The position numbers and the translations under genes were made by a program. DNA of 64,000 bases from Candidatus Fermentithermobacillaceae bacterium. GTDB taxonomy: Bacteria > Bacillota > Sulfobacillia > Fermentithermobacillales > DUSS01. Each line of letters begins with the position of its first letter. The stretch's first letter is position 1. Location: the NCBI GenBank assembly GCA_014896535.1, contig JADBKE010000013.1:1-64000 (forward strand), in the 5' to 3' direction. Below the pieces are notes generated by a model. That model saw nothing but the letters and a program-made list of their open reading frames with translations. It ran no database searches and was not told the DNA's origin. Positions 9,071 through 18,341 of this stretch are shown piece after piece.

Positions 9071-10081
9071 TCAGACGGCTGCTCTTTGGCCGGCGAGAGA
9101 GTCTCCGGAGCTTTCGACGGCGTCTCCGTAAAGGAAACACGCCACATAGTGACCGGGCTCAGCTTCGCGCAGCGCCGGTATGGCCGTTCTGCAGATTTCC
9201 CTGGCCTCGGAGCAGCGCGGCGCGAAACGGCAACCCGGCGGAAGGTTGATGGGACTCGGCACCTCGCCGGGAAGGATTATCCGCTGTCTTGAGGACTCTA
9301 TGTCCGGATCGGGTATCGGGTTTGCGGACATGAGCGCCTTGGTGTAAGGATGGAGCGGATGCCTGTAAACCTGCCTGGACGGAGCGATTTCCACGATCTT
9401 ACCAAGGTACATGACGGCGACCCTGTGGGAGATGTGGCGGACCATGGAGAGGTCGTGAGCTATGAACATGAAGCTCAGCCCCCTCTCCTCCTGAAGGGAC
9501 GTGAGCAGGTTCACGACTTGAGCTTGAATGGAGACGTCCAGCGAGGAGATGGGCTCGTCCGCTATGATGAAGTCCGGATCCACGGCGAGAGCGCGGGCTA
9601 TGCCGATTCTCTGTCTCTGTCCTCCCGAGAACTCGTGAGGGAATCTATTGGCGTGCTCGGGGTTGAGCCCGACTACGTTGAGGAGGTATTGAATCCGTTC
9701 AAGCCGTTCGGGACCTGAAGCCAGGTGGTGCACGTCGAGGGGTTCGGCGATGATTTCCCCCACGGTCATTCTCGGGTCCAGCGAGGCATAAGGGTCCTGG
9801 AAGATCATCTGCACCCGCCTTCGAAAGCTCACGAGGTCTTTTTCGGGGAGGTCGGTGATGTCAGTACCGTCGAAGATGATTCGGCCGGCGGTGGGCTCGT
9901 AAATCCTGATCACAGTTCGTCCCACCGTCGTCTTGCCACATCCCGATTCGCCGACGAGGCCCAGAACTTCGCCCTGTTTCACCGAAAAAGACACGTCATC
10001 CACAGCCTTGAGAATCCGCCTTCGACCGACGTTGAAGTATTTCTTCAGGTTCCTGACCTCGAGAATAACTTTGTCAGTCAC
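9071..10081 (-). CDS. oppF: Oligopeptide ABC transporter ATP-binding protein OppF
   Basis: One of two ATPase subunits of the peptide importer. The 336-residue protein has Walker A (GESGCGKTT), Q-loop ([17 protein letters not shown]), signature (SGGQRQR), Walker B ([11 protein letters not shown]) and H-loop (IAHDLS). The C-terminal Cys-bearing extension [15 protein letters not shown] is typical of OppD/OppF and may bind an iron-sulfur cluster. Its GTG overlaps the oppD stop by four bases. Last gene of the opp operon. Confidence 0.93.
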   Translation of the reverse strand: MTDKVILEVRNLKKYFNVGRRRILKAVDDVSFSVKQGEVLGLVGESGCGKTTVGRTVIRIYEPTAGRIIFDGTDITDLPEKDLVSFRRRVQMIFQDPYASLDPRMTVGEIIAEPLDVHHLASGPERLERIQYLLNVVGLNPEHANRFPHEFSGGQRQRIGIARALAVDPDFIIADEPISSLDVSIQAQVVNLLTSLQEERGLSFMFIAHDLSMVRHISHRVAVMYLGKIVEIAPSRQVYRHPLHPYTKALMSANPIPDPDIESSRQRIILPGEVPSPINLPPGCRFAPRCSEAREICRTAIPALREAEPGHYVACFLYGDAVESSGDSLAGQRAAV

Positions 10082-11136
10082 AGGTCTCCGCCCCCCTCCT
10101 TGAAGTCTCTAACGGGTGGATTCGGGTTGTCCGGATGCCACAGCCAGCACGCGGCGAAATGTCCGGGCCGGGCTTCGGTCATTTCGGGCTCCACCTCTGT
10201 GCAGATCTTCATCGTGTACCGGCAACGCGGAGCAAACGCGCAACCGGGGGGCGGCACGAACAGGTCCGGGGGTGTGCCGGGGATGGATGCCAGCGTCTGT
10301 CTTTCGGGAGCGTCCAGGCGCGGCACCGAGCGCAACAGATCCCTGGTATACGGATGTCTGGAACGATAAAAGATGTCGGACGCTCTGCCCTTTTCCACGA
10401 CCTTGCCTGCGTACATAACCACAATGTCTTCGGCCAGTCTCGCCACCACGCCGAGGTTATGGGTTATGAGTATCAAAGACATTCCCAGTTTCTGTCGCAG
10501 ATCCTTCAGGAGATCCAGTATTTGAGCTTGGATTGTGACGTCCAGGGAGGTGGTGGGCTCGTCGGCTATCAGGAGCTCCGGCTGGCAGGCCAGGGCAATG
10601 GCCATCATCGCCCTCTGGCGCATCCCGCCGCTGAACTGGTGCGGATACTGCTTCGCCCTGATGTCCGGGTTGGGGATCTCCACCATGCGAAGGAGCTCGA
10701 TCGCTCTCTTCCACGCCTCGCGGCCGGATAATCCCTGGTGCTTGATGAGTCCTTCCGCGATCTGCCTTCCCACCGTCATAGTGGGGTTGAGACCGGTCAT
10801 GGGGTCCTGAAAGACCATCCCTATCTCCTTGCCGCGGATCGACTGCATCTCCTTTTCGCTCAGGGCGAGGATGTCCCTGCCGTTGAACAGCACTTTGCCC
10901 CCGTCTATCCTGCCGGGCGGCATCGGTGTAAGCCTCATCACTGCCTGGACCGTCACTGTCTTGCCGCATCCGGATTCGCCTACCACAGCCAGGGCTCCGT
11001 GGCGTTTCAGGTCGAAGCTTACACCCCTTACCGCATGCACCGTTCCGGCGTACGTGTGGAAGGAGACCTTCAGATCCTGGATGGACAGGAGGACGTCGGA
11101 AGCGGGTTCGTTTTGAATTGCTTGTGCCACTGCCAT
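10078..11136 (-). CDS. oppD: Oligopeptide ABC transporter ATP-binding protein OppD
   Basis: Second ATPase of the importer, 352 residues. Walker [10 protein letters not shown]-loop [15 protein letters not shown], signature SGGMRQR, Walker [12 protein letters not shown], and the C-terminal [15 protein letters not shown] segment are all present. ATG at 11136 is chosen because AGGAGGGAAG precedes it; the frame stays open upstream into oppC but that part reads as a shadow of the permease gene. It pairs with OppF as the motor of the permease dimer. Confidence 0.93.
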   Translation of the reverse strand: MAVAQAIQNEPASDVLLSIQDLKVSFHTYAGTVHAVRGVSFDLKRHGALAVVGESGCGKTVTVQAVMRLTPMPPGRIDGGKVLFNGRDILALSEKEMQSIRGKEIGMVFQDPMTGLNPTMTVGRQIAEGLIKHQGLSGREAWKRAIELLRMVEIPNPDIRAKQYPHQFSGGMRQRAMMAIALACQPELLIADEPTTSLDVTIQAQILDLLKDLRQKLGMSLILITHNLGVVARLAEDIVVMYAGKVVEKGRASDIFYRSRHPYTRDLLRSVPRLDAPERQTLASIPGTPPDLFVPPPGCAFAPRCRYTMKICTEVEPEMTEARPGHFAACWLWHPDNPNPPVRDFKEGGGDL

Positions 11137-11147
11137 GTGCTTCCCTC

Positions 11148-12071
11148 CTACTGCCGGAGGCGCGGGTCGAGCGCATCTCTGAGACCGTCGCCTACGAAAT
11201 TGAAAGACAAAATTAGAAGCGATATCGCCACCGCCGGGATGACCATGCAGTGCGGGTGAATCTTGAGAACCTGGTAACCTTCGTTGGCTATCGTTCCGAG
11301 GCTGGCCAGGGGCATCGGAACTCCGAGCCCGATGAAGCTCAGAAAGGCTTCGCCAAAAATGGCGGCGGGAATGGTCATCGTGAGATTGACCAGCACGACT
11401 CCCATGGTGTTGGGTACCAAGTGCCTCGCGATTATCCGCTTCGGCGGGGTCCCCATCGCTTTCGCCGCCAGGACGTATTCCATCTCCCGGAGCTGGAGGA
11501 TCTGTCCGCGAACGAGCCTGGCCATCCCGACCCAGCCCGTAATGCTCATAGCCAGGATTATCGTCCACAGACCCGGCTCCATTACCACAAGGAGCAGGAT
11601 CACGACGAGGAGGTAAGGTATGGCGTAAAGGACATCCACGATCCTCATCATGATGTCATCGACTATCCCGCCGAAGTACCCCGCGATTCCACCGTACACC
11701 ACGCCGATGACGAGATCGATGAGGGCCGCCATGATGCCTATGAAAATGGAAATCCGGGTGCCATACCACAGACGGGTGAAAATGTCTCTTCCAAGGTAGT
11801 CGGTGCCAAACCAGTGCCTCGAGGAAATGAACTCGTTAAAGTGGCCGTAGTCCTGCGTGCGGTAATCCCAGGGAGAAATTATCGGTCCTATGATGGCCAT
11901 CACCGTCATGATGGCCAGGACGGTGAGGCCGATGGTGGCGAGCCGGTTCTTCCTGAACCTCATCCACACGTCTTGCCAGTAACTTATAGGAGGCCTCGTG
12001 AGCGCTTCGGCCTCGTGCTGCCCCAGAGTGATGGGCATGAAGTCTTCGGGTTTCGGCCGGAACGTTATCAC
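11148..12071 (-). CDS. oppC: Oligopeptide ABC transporter permease OppC
   Basis: A 307-residue inner-membrane permease with an N-terminal cytoplasmic stretch, one isolated span (~residues 42-62) and then the five-span permease domain. The ATPase-docking EAA loop reads AAKAMGTPPKRIIARHLVPN. The mature portion ends with RDALDPRLRQ, a typical OppC/DppC ending. The GTG start has an AGGAGG site ten bases upstream. It forms the membrane channel with OppB. Confidence 0.93.
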   Translation of the reverse strand: MITFRPKPEDFMPITLGQHEAEALTRPPISYWQDVWMRFRKNRLATIGLTVLAIMTVMAIIGPIISPWDYRTQDYGHFNEFISSRHWFGTDYLGRDIFTRLWYGTRISIFIGIMAALIDLVIGVVYGGIAGYFGGIVDDIMMRIVDVLYAIPYLLVVILLLVVMEPGLWTIILAMSITGWVGMARLVRGQILQLREMEYVLAAKAMGTPPKRIIARHLVPNTMGVVLVNLTMTIPAAIFGEAFLSFIGLGVPMPLASLGTIANEGYQVLKIHPHCMVIPAVAISLLILSFNFVGDGLRDALDPRLRQ

Positions 12072-12074
12072 GGT

Positions 12075-13004
12075 CTAGTCCTCCTTTCCCCTGGTGAGAC
12101 GGATCCTCGGATCTATGAAGCCGTAGGCTATGTCTACCAGGAAGTTCAGGAACAAGAGCAGAATTGCGTAGAAAATCGTCGTTCCCATTATCAGGGGGTA
12201 GTCCCTGTTGTAAATGCTATCCACGTAGAATCTTCCGAGACCCGGTACGCCGAAGATCCTCTCGACTACGAACGTCCCCGTGGTTATCGCCGCCGTGAGA
12301 GGTCCGAGAATGGTAACTATCGGCAGGATCGAGTTCCTTATGATATGCCTCCAGGTGATCTCGGCGGAGGACAGACCCTTGGCCTTGGCTGTGCGCACGT
12401 AATCCTGGTTTATCACTTCGAGGGTGGACGACCGCATCATCCTCGTCATCGTGGCGAGGGTGCCAAATCCCAGGCAGAAGGCGGGAAGGATCGTGTGCTT
12501 GAACTCTCCCCACCTTGCAATCGGCAGGATTCCGAGTTTGACCGCGAACAGCCATTGCATGAAAGCGGCCACCACGAAGTTAGGGACGGATGCACCGATT
12601 ATCGCCAGCACTTGAGCGACGTAGTCGGGCCACCGCCCCCTGTTCAAAGCCGCCACCACGCCCATGGTCAGCCCCAGGCTCACGGCGTACAACAACGCCT
12701 CGACTCCGAGGAGAGCGGAAGCCGGGAATCTTTCTTTTATGATGTCATTTACGTCGCGACCTCGCTCCCTGATGGATATCCCGAAATCGAAATGAGCGAG
12801 CTGATTCAGAAGTATGAGGTACTGCTTCCAGAGGGGCTTGTCGAGGCCGTATTTTCGTTCCAGTTGTTTCCTGACGGTGGGGGTGAGTTTCGGGCTGTTG
12901 AAAGGACTGCCCGGAACGGCCATCATCAGTATGAACGTGATCGTCACTATGGCCCACAGAGCGACGAGCGTCAAGACTAAACGCCGGAGTACGTACCGGC
13001 CCAT
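12075..13004 (-). CDS. oppB: Oligopeptide ABC transporter permease OppB
   Basis: A 309-residue permease with the usual start (RRLVLTLVALWAIVTITFIL as the first span), six membrane spans and the EAA loop TAKAKGLSSAEITWRHIIRN. The family ending VDIAYGFIDPRIRL is present. It is the first permease gene after the binding protein and is followed by oppC after three bases. Confidence 0.93.
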   Translation of the reverse strand: MGRYVLRRLVLTLVALWAIVTITFILMMAVPGSPFNSPKLTPTVRKQLERKYGLDKPLWKQYLILLNQLAHFDFGISIRERGRDVNDIIKERFPASALLGVEALLYAVSLGLTMGVVAALNRGRWPDYVAQVLAIIGASVPNFVVAAFMQWLFAVKLGILPIARWGEFKHTILPAFCLGFGTLATMTRMMRSSTLEVINQDYVRTAKAKGLSSAEITWRHIIRNSILPIVTILGPLTAAITTGTFVVERIFGVPGLGRFYVDSIYNRDYPLIMGTTIFYAILLLFLNFLVDIAYGFIDPRIRLTRGKED

Positions 13005-13025
13005 CTACCCATTCCCCCTCATGAA

Positions 13026-13064
13026 GAGAGGCCGGGAGACCGGTGGAAATCTCCCGCGCCTCTC
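13026..13064 (-). other. Stable hairpin between oppA and oppB
   Basis: GAGAGG (13026-13031) pairs with CCTCTC (13059-13064), and inside it GGGAGA (13034-13039) pairs with TCTCCC (13050-13055). There is no T tract in either direction, so this looks more like an mRNA-stabilising or processing hairpin than a terminator. Such hairpins often let the binding protein be made in excess over the permeases. Confidence 0.5.
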
Positions 13065-13157
13065 CTCGTAACTACCTTTTACCGTATCCTTTGCTTTGTG
13101 AAGACCCGGCTCGGGACCTGTCCAGTCCGCCCGGCCGGGACACTCAGCTCTGCCAAA

Positions 13158-14870
13158 TTACTTGCCGGTCTTAACCGGCTCGTACTTGTACCCGAGCTCC
13201 TTCAAGCCCTGCTTGAAGAGCTTCACCGCTTCTTCCTTATTGGCGGTCTCGTTGAGCACTTTACCGATGTACTTCTCGGCGAAGCTCACCGTGGCGTTCT
13301 CCCCCTGGATCGTGGGAGGCGTGAAGCTCGTAGCCGGTTTCGAGTAGTTCCTCAGCACGTTGTCGCAGAAGGTCTTCCTGTCGAACGCGAGGGAGATCGC
13401 TTTCCGGATCTTGGCGTTCTGGAAGAGCGGATCTTTGAGATTGAGCTCGAGGTACCAGCAGGTGGCGTCCGGCATCTGCTTCAGCATACCGGCCTCGAGG
13501 TACTTGGGAATGAAGTCGCCCGGGACACCCATGGTGTCAAGCTGCTGCGCATCGAACATCGTGACCGGGGTGTTGATGTCCTTGATCATGTCGAAGTGGA
13601 TGTACTCGAGCTTCACGTTGTCTTTGTCCCAGTAGTACGGGTTCTTCTTCAGGACCATCTCGGAGTCGGGCACCCACTTGTCGATGACGAACGGACCGCA
13701 GTAGAGCATCTTGTTCTTGTCGGTGGCGTACTCTTCGCCCCACTTCTTGTGGGCGCTTTCCTTCACCGGGAAGTAGGTGGGGAAAGCGAGCAGCGAGATG
13801 AACCACGGGGTTCGGTTCTTGAGGTCGACCACAAGGGTGCGGTCGTCCACGGCCTTGACGCCCAAGTTCTTCTTGGCTTCTTCGATCTTGGCTATCGCCG
13901 CTTCGTAACCCTGAGGATCCGTCTCCTTATCGGGCACCTGGATGTTGGCGAGCTCTTCCGCGCCCTTGATCCAGAACAGCATGTAGTTGTACTGCGAGGC
14001 CGTTCTGGGATCGAGCGCGGTCTTCCAGGCGTATTCGAAGTCGTGCGCGGTCACGGGGCTCCCGTCGGACCACTTGGCGTTGGCCTTGATCTTGAACTCG
14101 AAGTGAGTGCCATCCTCGGACTCGGTCCAGCTTTCGGCCAGTCCGGAGCCCTGGGCATAGGTACCATCCGGTGTTAGCCTGACAAGGCCCTCCATGACGT
14201 GGTTCAGGACGTCGAAAGACACCACGTCGGTGGTGGTGCAGCTGAAGAGATCCGGCGGGTTTTCACCGAGGTTCAGGTTCAGGTGCTGGGGATCATCCCC
14301 GCCGGGCCTGCCCTCGGTGTAGGCCCACTTCAGGTCGATTTCGGGTCCGATGACCGACCTGAGAACACCCTTTACGTAATTCTGCTCGACGTAGTTCCGC
14401 TGCGGCCAGTAGAGCGGCACAATGGGAAGCTCTTCCAGGAGAATCTTCTCGGCTTCCTGCATCGCCTTCATGCGCTCGATCGGGTCCGAGGACTCGCGAG
14501 CCTTATTCATGAGCTCGTCGTACCTCTTGTTGGACCACTTGACGTCGTTGTAAGGCGAATCCGTCTTCCACAGGTCTAGGAAGGTCGAGGGATCGTTGTA
14601 GTCTCCAAGCCACCCCGCCAAGCACATGGAAAATTCGCCGTTCCGCATCTTCTGAAGGCGGGTATTGAAGTCGACGTTCTCGATCTGGATCTCGATGCCC
14701 AGGTTGTTCCTGAGTATCTCCTGGATACCCATGGAATACCTCTTGGCCGCTTCCGTGTCACCTGCGAGAAGCTTGATCGGAGGCATCGGTTGGCCCCCGG
14801 CGCAGCCCGCTACGAGCGGAGTGAGCATGGCAACCGCCATAAGGGCTGCTAAGACTTTTAGCTTTTTCAT
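13158..14870 (-). CDS. oppA: Peptide-binding lipoprotein OppA, circularly permuted
   Basis: Extracellular family-5 binding protein of the importer, 570 residues. ATG at 14870 has a GGAGGGGG site. Residues 1-23 are a lipoprotein signal (lipobox LVAGC, Cys23). The order of the mature protein is abnormal. Residues 28-188 match the normal C-terminal third (NNLGIEIQIENVDFNTRLQ, CLAGWLGDYNDPSTFLDLW, LPIVPLYWPQRNYV, ending KWAYTEGR). Residues 189-570 match the normal start and middle (GENPPDLFSCTTTDVVSFD, EGLVRLTPDG, WSDGSPVTAHDFEYAWK, then LRKAISLAFDRK-like and LFKQGLKELGYKYEPVKTGK). The protein stops exactly where the family would continue into PMPPIKLL, which instead follows the signal peptide. 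The frame is intact, so it could be a working permuted protein; misassembly is the main alternative. Confidence 0.9.
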   Translation of the reverse strand: MKKLKVLAALMAVAMLTPLVAGCAGGQPMPPIKLLAGDTEAAKRYSMGIQEILRNNLGIEIQIENVDFNTRLQKMRNGEFSMCLAGWLGDYNDPSTFLDLWKTDSPYNDVKWSNKRYDELMNKARESSDPIERMKAMQEAEKILLEELPIVPLYWPQRNYVEQNYVKGVLRSVIGPEIDLKWAYTEGRPGGDDPQHLNLNLGENPPDLFSCTTTDVVSFDVLNHVMEGLVRLTPDGTYAQGSGLAESWTESEDGTHFEFKIKANAKWSDGSPVTAHDFEYAWKTALDPRTASQYNYMLFWIKGAEELANIQVPDKETDPQGYEAAIAKIEEAKKNLGVKAVDDRTLVVDLKNRTPWFISLLAFPTYFPVKESAHKKWGEEYATDKNKMLYCGPFVIDKWVPDSEMVLKKNPYYWDKDNVKLEYIHFDMIKDINTPVTMFDAQQLDTMGVPGDFIPKYLEAGMLKQMPDATCWYLELNLKDPLFQNAKIRKAISLAFDRKTFCDNVLRNYSKPATSFTPPTIQGENATVSFAEKYIGKVLNETANKEEAVKLFKQGLKELGYKYEPVKTGK

Positions 14871-14890
14871 GCATCCCCCTCCTCGACGTA

Positions 14891-14925
14891 GAAAAAATGA
14901 CAGCCCGGGACCCGCTTCCCGGCCC
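14891..14925 (-). terminator. Attenuator-like hairpin in the oppA leader
   Basis: Read on the minus strand, GCCGGGA pairs with TCCCGGGC (one bulged G, loop AGCGGG) at about 14903-14925, and ATTTTTTC follows at 14891-14898. It lies about 20 bases before the oppA start codon, so it could act as a transcription attenuator for the opp operon. No alternative pairing was worked out. Confidence 0.4.
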
Positions 14926-15361
14926 ACGACCTATAGTTCTACTCATCAGATTCAATTCCTGCATCGTGAACGAAATTCCTTTGAAATCTTTTTTCTAAGC
15001 CAAGATGATTGAGGAAATCCACTACACCCCGAACCAGCCCGGCCACAACGAGCCTCAACGTCGGCGACCTGAAGGGCGGCCGGGTCATAAACGTCTCTGA
15101 GCATGTTGACGATAAATCAATTAGAAACCGCGCGAGGTCGGGCTGCGCTCCGGCGCGCAACCAGTTGGCTGGCCCCGCGTGCGGCTGGAGGATACGTGGG
15201 ACCGGCGGTGGGGAAAGGTGCGCGGTTGCTTTGCCTGGCTCCGGCCCGGATCAATGCTCCACGAGGTCGGCTGCTGGACTCGGGCGGCACGGACGCATGT
15301 TTTGTAAATCTCAAGCCACTGGAAGGGCAATCGAAACTGTAGGGGGCGGAAGGCGTTGAGG
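14926..15361. other. Divergent intergenic region between oppA and the chemoreceptor gene
   Basis: About 435 bases with no convincing gene on either strand. It must hold the promoters of both divergent units, but no -35/-10 pair is convincing. I checked it for cyclic di-GMP and cobalamin riboswitch motifs and found only isolated short matches. Confidence 0.5.
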
Positions 15362-17212
15362 ATGAAGACCCGGATTCTCCTTGTGTTCATCGTAGTGATC
15401 GCATTGATGGTCGCGCTAAGCCTCGTTTCTTCCCGGCAGATTTCCGCAGTTACCGCTGTAATACAGGAAGAGTTCGCGGCCGCGAGGTTGATGACGCTGC
15501 ACGCGCACCAGCTTTACAGAGTGGTCGCGGCCCAGCGACTGACGGCCACCTGCTATTTCTACACCGGCGACCAGGCTTATCTCGACCAGTTCATGACGGG
15601 AAGCAGAGAAGCTGAAAGGCTGCTCGAGATGGTGGTTTCGGAATCGGCGGGAAAGCCTTCGGAGAAAGCGGCCAAGGACATCCAGGAAGCGTGGGCGAAG
15701 TACAAGTCGTGCGTGGAGCAAGCTCGCTCTCTCATGGAAGCCGGAGATAGGGACGCCGCCTTGCAGTACATGTTGAGTTCGGGCAAGGACAGCGAAGCCA
15801 TGCTGGACTGGGCTGTATCCGAGTTTTCCCGGCTCGCGGACGCCGGTGCGGTCGACGCCGCTTCCAGAGCTACGGTGAGAGCCAGAGAAACCCAGAGGGT
15901 CCTGGAAATCGCCACCGCCGTGGCTACCTGCGTGGTCCTCATTGCCGCAGTGCTCAACGCCAATGGAATCGCCCGGCGCCTAGGCCAGCTTGCTTCCGTG
16001 ATGCAGGTGATGGCCGGTGGAGACCTGAGCGTAAAGATTCCCGAAGCCAGGGGAAAAGACGAGATCTCCACCGCTTTCGGGGCGCTTGAATCCATGCGGC
16101 TGCAACTCAAAGAACTCATCAACCAGGTGGCCGAACTCGCCGAACAGGTGGCCGCATCCAGCCAGGAGCTTTCTGCCACTTCGGACGAGGCTTCAAGGGC
16201 CGTGGCTCAGATCACCGCAGAACTCCAGGTGGTGGCAAACTCCTCGGAAGAACAGGCCGCGTACGCCCGGGATACCGGCAGCACCGCATCGCAGCTCAGG
16301 ACGGCGGTTACCGAACTCGCCATGGGAGCTGAAAACGAAGCCCGCAGCGTGCAGGAAACGCTCGAGTTCGTACGTCAGCTTGATTCCGCTGTTCAACGGG
16401 TGGCGTCCTCCGTGTCCAGCCTCTTCGACGCGTCCAACGGAATGCAGGAAGCAGCAGCCTCCGGCGATGAGACGGTTCAGAAAACGATGATGGGGATGGA
16501 GAAGATCGTCGCCGTCACGGATAAAATCGGGCAACACCTCATGAGCCTCGCCTCCCATTCGGAGAGGATAGGTCAGATCGTCGGTCTTATATCGGATATA
16601 GCCGAACAAACGAACCTCCTGGCGTTAAACGCAGCCATCGAGGCAGCGAGGGCCGGAGAGCACGGCAGGGGTTTTGCCGTGGTGGCGGACGAGGTCCGGA
16701 AGCTCTCCGAGCAGTCGGCGGTGTCAGCTAAGGAAATCGCTTCCCTCATTAAGAGCATCCAGACGAGCATTGAGGGAGCCGTGAATTCAATGAGCGAAGG
16801 GAAAGCGGTGGTGGCCGACGGCATGTCCCTGGCGGGGGATACCCGAAATGCGCTGACCAGGATAATTCAGGCGATTTCCATTACGAATGAAGAAATCCAC
16901 CGGGTATCAGGAGCCATACAGGAGATAGCTAACGTGAGTACCCAGGTCTCCAAACGCATGGACGAGGTAGCATCGGTCATCGAGGAGACCACCGCGGCCA
17001 GCGAGCAAATGGCCTCATCCTCTGCCTCGGTGCAGGAGGCGGCCGAGAAAGGAGTCGCGAAGGCTCAGGAGATAGCTACGGCGATTGGAAAGATAAGCGC
17101 ATCATCGCAGGAAATCGCCTCGTCGTCGCAGGAGATCGCGAAAGCTGCGCAGAATCTTGCGCAAATGGCCCAGGAGCTGGTGAGCCAGATATCCAGGTTC
17201 AGGGAGGGGTAA
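15362..17212 (+). CDS. Methyl-accepting chemotaxis protein
   Basis: A 616-residue chemoreceptor. Span 1 covers residues ~4-22, a helical four-helix-bundle-type sensor domain ~30-178, span 2 ~180-203, HAMP ~204-255, then the long signalling coiled coil. The hairpin tip is clear near residues 400-450 ([20 protein letters not shown] followed by [20 protein letters not shown]). There is no obvious ligand-binding PAS or Cache fold and no CheR-tethering pentapeptide. ATG at 15362 is preferred to TTG at 15356. It shows the organism has a Che system, whose other genes are elsewhere. Confidence 0.92.
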   Translation: MKTRILLVFIVVIALMVALSLVSSRQISAVTAVIQEEFAAARLMTLHAHQLYRVVAAQRLTATCYFYTGDQAYLDQFMTGSREAERLLEMVVSESAGKPSEKAAKDIQEAWAKYKSCVEQARSLMEAGDRDAALQYMLSSGKDSEAMLDWAVSEFSRLADAGAVDAASRATVRARETQRVLEIATAVATCVVLIAAVLNANGIARRLGQLASVMQVMAGGDLSVKIPEARGKDEISTAFGALESMRLQLKELINQVAELAEQVAASSQELSATSDEASRAVAQITAELQVVANSSEEQAAYARDTGSTASQLRTAVTELAMGAENEARSVQETLEFVRQLDSAVQRVASSVSSLFDASNGMQEAAASGDETVQKTMMGMEKIVAVTDKIGQHLMSLASHSERIGQIVGLISDIAEQTNLLALNAAIEAARAGEHGRGFAVVADEVRKLSEQSAVSAKEIASLIKSIQTSIEGAVNSMSEGKAVVADGMSLAGDTRNALTRIIQAISITNEEIHRVSGAIQEIANVSTQVSKRMDEVASVIEETTAASEQMASSSASVQEAAEKGVAKAQEIATAIGKISASSQEIASSSQEIAKAAQNLAQMAQELVSQISRFREG

Positions 17213-17318
17213 ACCGGAATCGGGCCGGAGTCGCCGGATTCAGGAGCCGAGGGCTTCCGCTGCGAGCCGAGCTGTTTCAAAAGCGTCGGACAAAAAGACG
17301 CTGGAAGGATGACAACAG

Positions 17319-18032
17319 GTGCAGCTTGACGGTAGCAAGATCTTTCTCTTTCACGAGGAAACGCCAAGCGAGAAGAAACTCGCCAGAGAGCTTTCCCGGC
17401 GCGGAGTCAGCTTCGTTCGCGAAGCTCCCATTCGCAGCTACACCGTGGACTTCCTCATAGATGGCTGGCTTGTGGTGGAAGTAGACGGAGAAAGCCACAT
17501 TCCCGCTTCTCGGCGCAGAGAAGACTTGCGCAGGCAGAGGGACCTGGAGTCGTCGGGCTTTACGGTCCTCCGCGTGCCGTCCGCAGATCTGTCCGACAAG
17601 AGGCGTACCGACCGGTGGGTCGAAACCATCTTGAGCGAACTCAAACATGGGGCGAGGCAGAAGCCCGGCCTGGAAGCGTCCAGGCGCAGGGCGCTGGCCG
17701 CGGGACGGCGCGCTATGGAAGAACGCAGGCGGCTTGCCCTGAGCCCGCCACCGTCTTCATCACCGTCATCACCCGATCGATTTCCGCTTGACCTCATTAG
17801 GCCGGCCCCGGCGGCATCGGGCCGGTTTCCTGTTGTCAGGACATCTGACTCCGCAAGACGCTCTCGCGAGCCCACTATGGCCGAGTTATTCGGGCCCGAT
17901 TCTCTTTCTTTCGCCGAATTGTTAGCGCGGTCAAACTGGCCCCCTGAGGCTTGGAAAGACGAGGACTTTGACGAGGAAGGGCCGGATGGGGGAAAGGCTC
18001 GAAACGCGAACCGGAAACGACGACGTAAGTAG
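17319..18032 (+). CDS. DUF559 (Vsr/restriction endonuclease-like fold) protein
   Basis: A 237-residue protein whose first ~115 residues match the DUF559 family of the PD-(D/E)xK nuclease clan: PSEKKLARELSRRGVSFVRE, then VDFLIDGWLVVEVDGESH with the acidic pair of the active-site strand, then RDLESSGFTVLRVPSADL. The remaining ~120 residues are Arg-, Ser- and Pro-rich and look disordered. A nuclease role is inferred from the fold; no substrate is known. GTG at 17319 has a GGAAGGA site nine bases upstream. A rubredoxin-like peptide gene follows after 18 bases. Confidence 0.75.
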   Translation: MQLDGSKIFLFHEETPSEKKLARELSRRGVSFVREAPIRSYTVDFLIDGWLVVEVDGESHIPASRRREDLRRQRDLESSGFTVLRVPSADLSDKRRTDRWVETILSELKHGARQKPGLEASRRRALAAGRRAMEERRRLALSPPPSSSPSSPDRFPLDLIRPAPAASGRFPVVRTSDSARRSREPTMAELFGPDSLSFAELLARSNWPPEAWKDEDFDEEGPDGGKARNANRKRRRK

Positions 18033-18050
18033 AGGGGGAGGTGTACGAGA

Positions 18051-18173
18051 ATGGCCGTCTGGAAATGCTCCAAGTGCGGGCATGTGATTGAAGGGCGCTG
18101 CAAGCCGGGAAAGTGCCCCCAGTGCGGAGCTCCCAAGGACGAACTGGTAAAGCAGGAAACCGCCAAGAAGTGA
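18051..18173 (+). CDS. Rubredoxin-like zinc-ribbon peptide
   Basis: A 40-residue protein with two CxxCG knuckles (WKCSKCGHV and GKCPQCGAPK) spaced as in rubredoxin-like domains of rubrerythrin and related proteins. It should bind one iron or zinc. A strong AGAGGGGGAGG site precedes the ATG. Small proteins of this kind accompany redox enzymes in anaerobes, but the neighbours here give no partner. Confidence 0.8.
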   Translation: MAVWKCSKCGHVIEGRCKPGKCPQCGAPKDELVKQETAKK

Positions 18174-18251
18174 AATGCGCAGGCCGGTGTTTTGCTTGGC
18201 TCTCCGCCGTCGTCTGCCGGCGAAGGAGAAGCTCGCACCGGATGGAAGAGG

Positions 18252-18300
18252 CGAAAGAAAAGACCCGGGATGACTGCGATATCGCGACTTCCCGGGTCTT
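18252..18300 (-). terminator. Intrinsic terminator of the ECF S-component gene
   Basis: An 11-bp perfect stem, AAGACCCGGGA (18260-18270) with TCCCGGGTCTT (18290-18300), is followed on the minus strand by TTTCTTTC at 18252-18259. It lies between convergent genes. The plus-strand side has fewer T residues, so it serves mainly the minus-strand transcript. Confidence 0.75.
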
Positions 18301-18341
18301 GCCTCTCAGGCTCGGGTTTTCCCCGCTACAGTTGGCGGAGC

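Noticed and set aside
11250-12980. 576-residue plus-strand frame across the permease genes
   Set aside because: It is antisense to oppC and oppB, whose motifs and membrane spans are clear, and its composition is shadow-like.
13026-13064. Terminator ending the oppA transcript
   Set aside because: The hairpin is strong but no T tract follows on either strand, so it is listed as a hairpin only.
15100-15361. Cyclic di-GMP or cobalamin riboswitch before the chemoreceptor gene
   Set aside because: Only isolated short matches (GCCACTG, GGGCAA) were found, in the wrong order and without the flanking stems.
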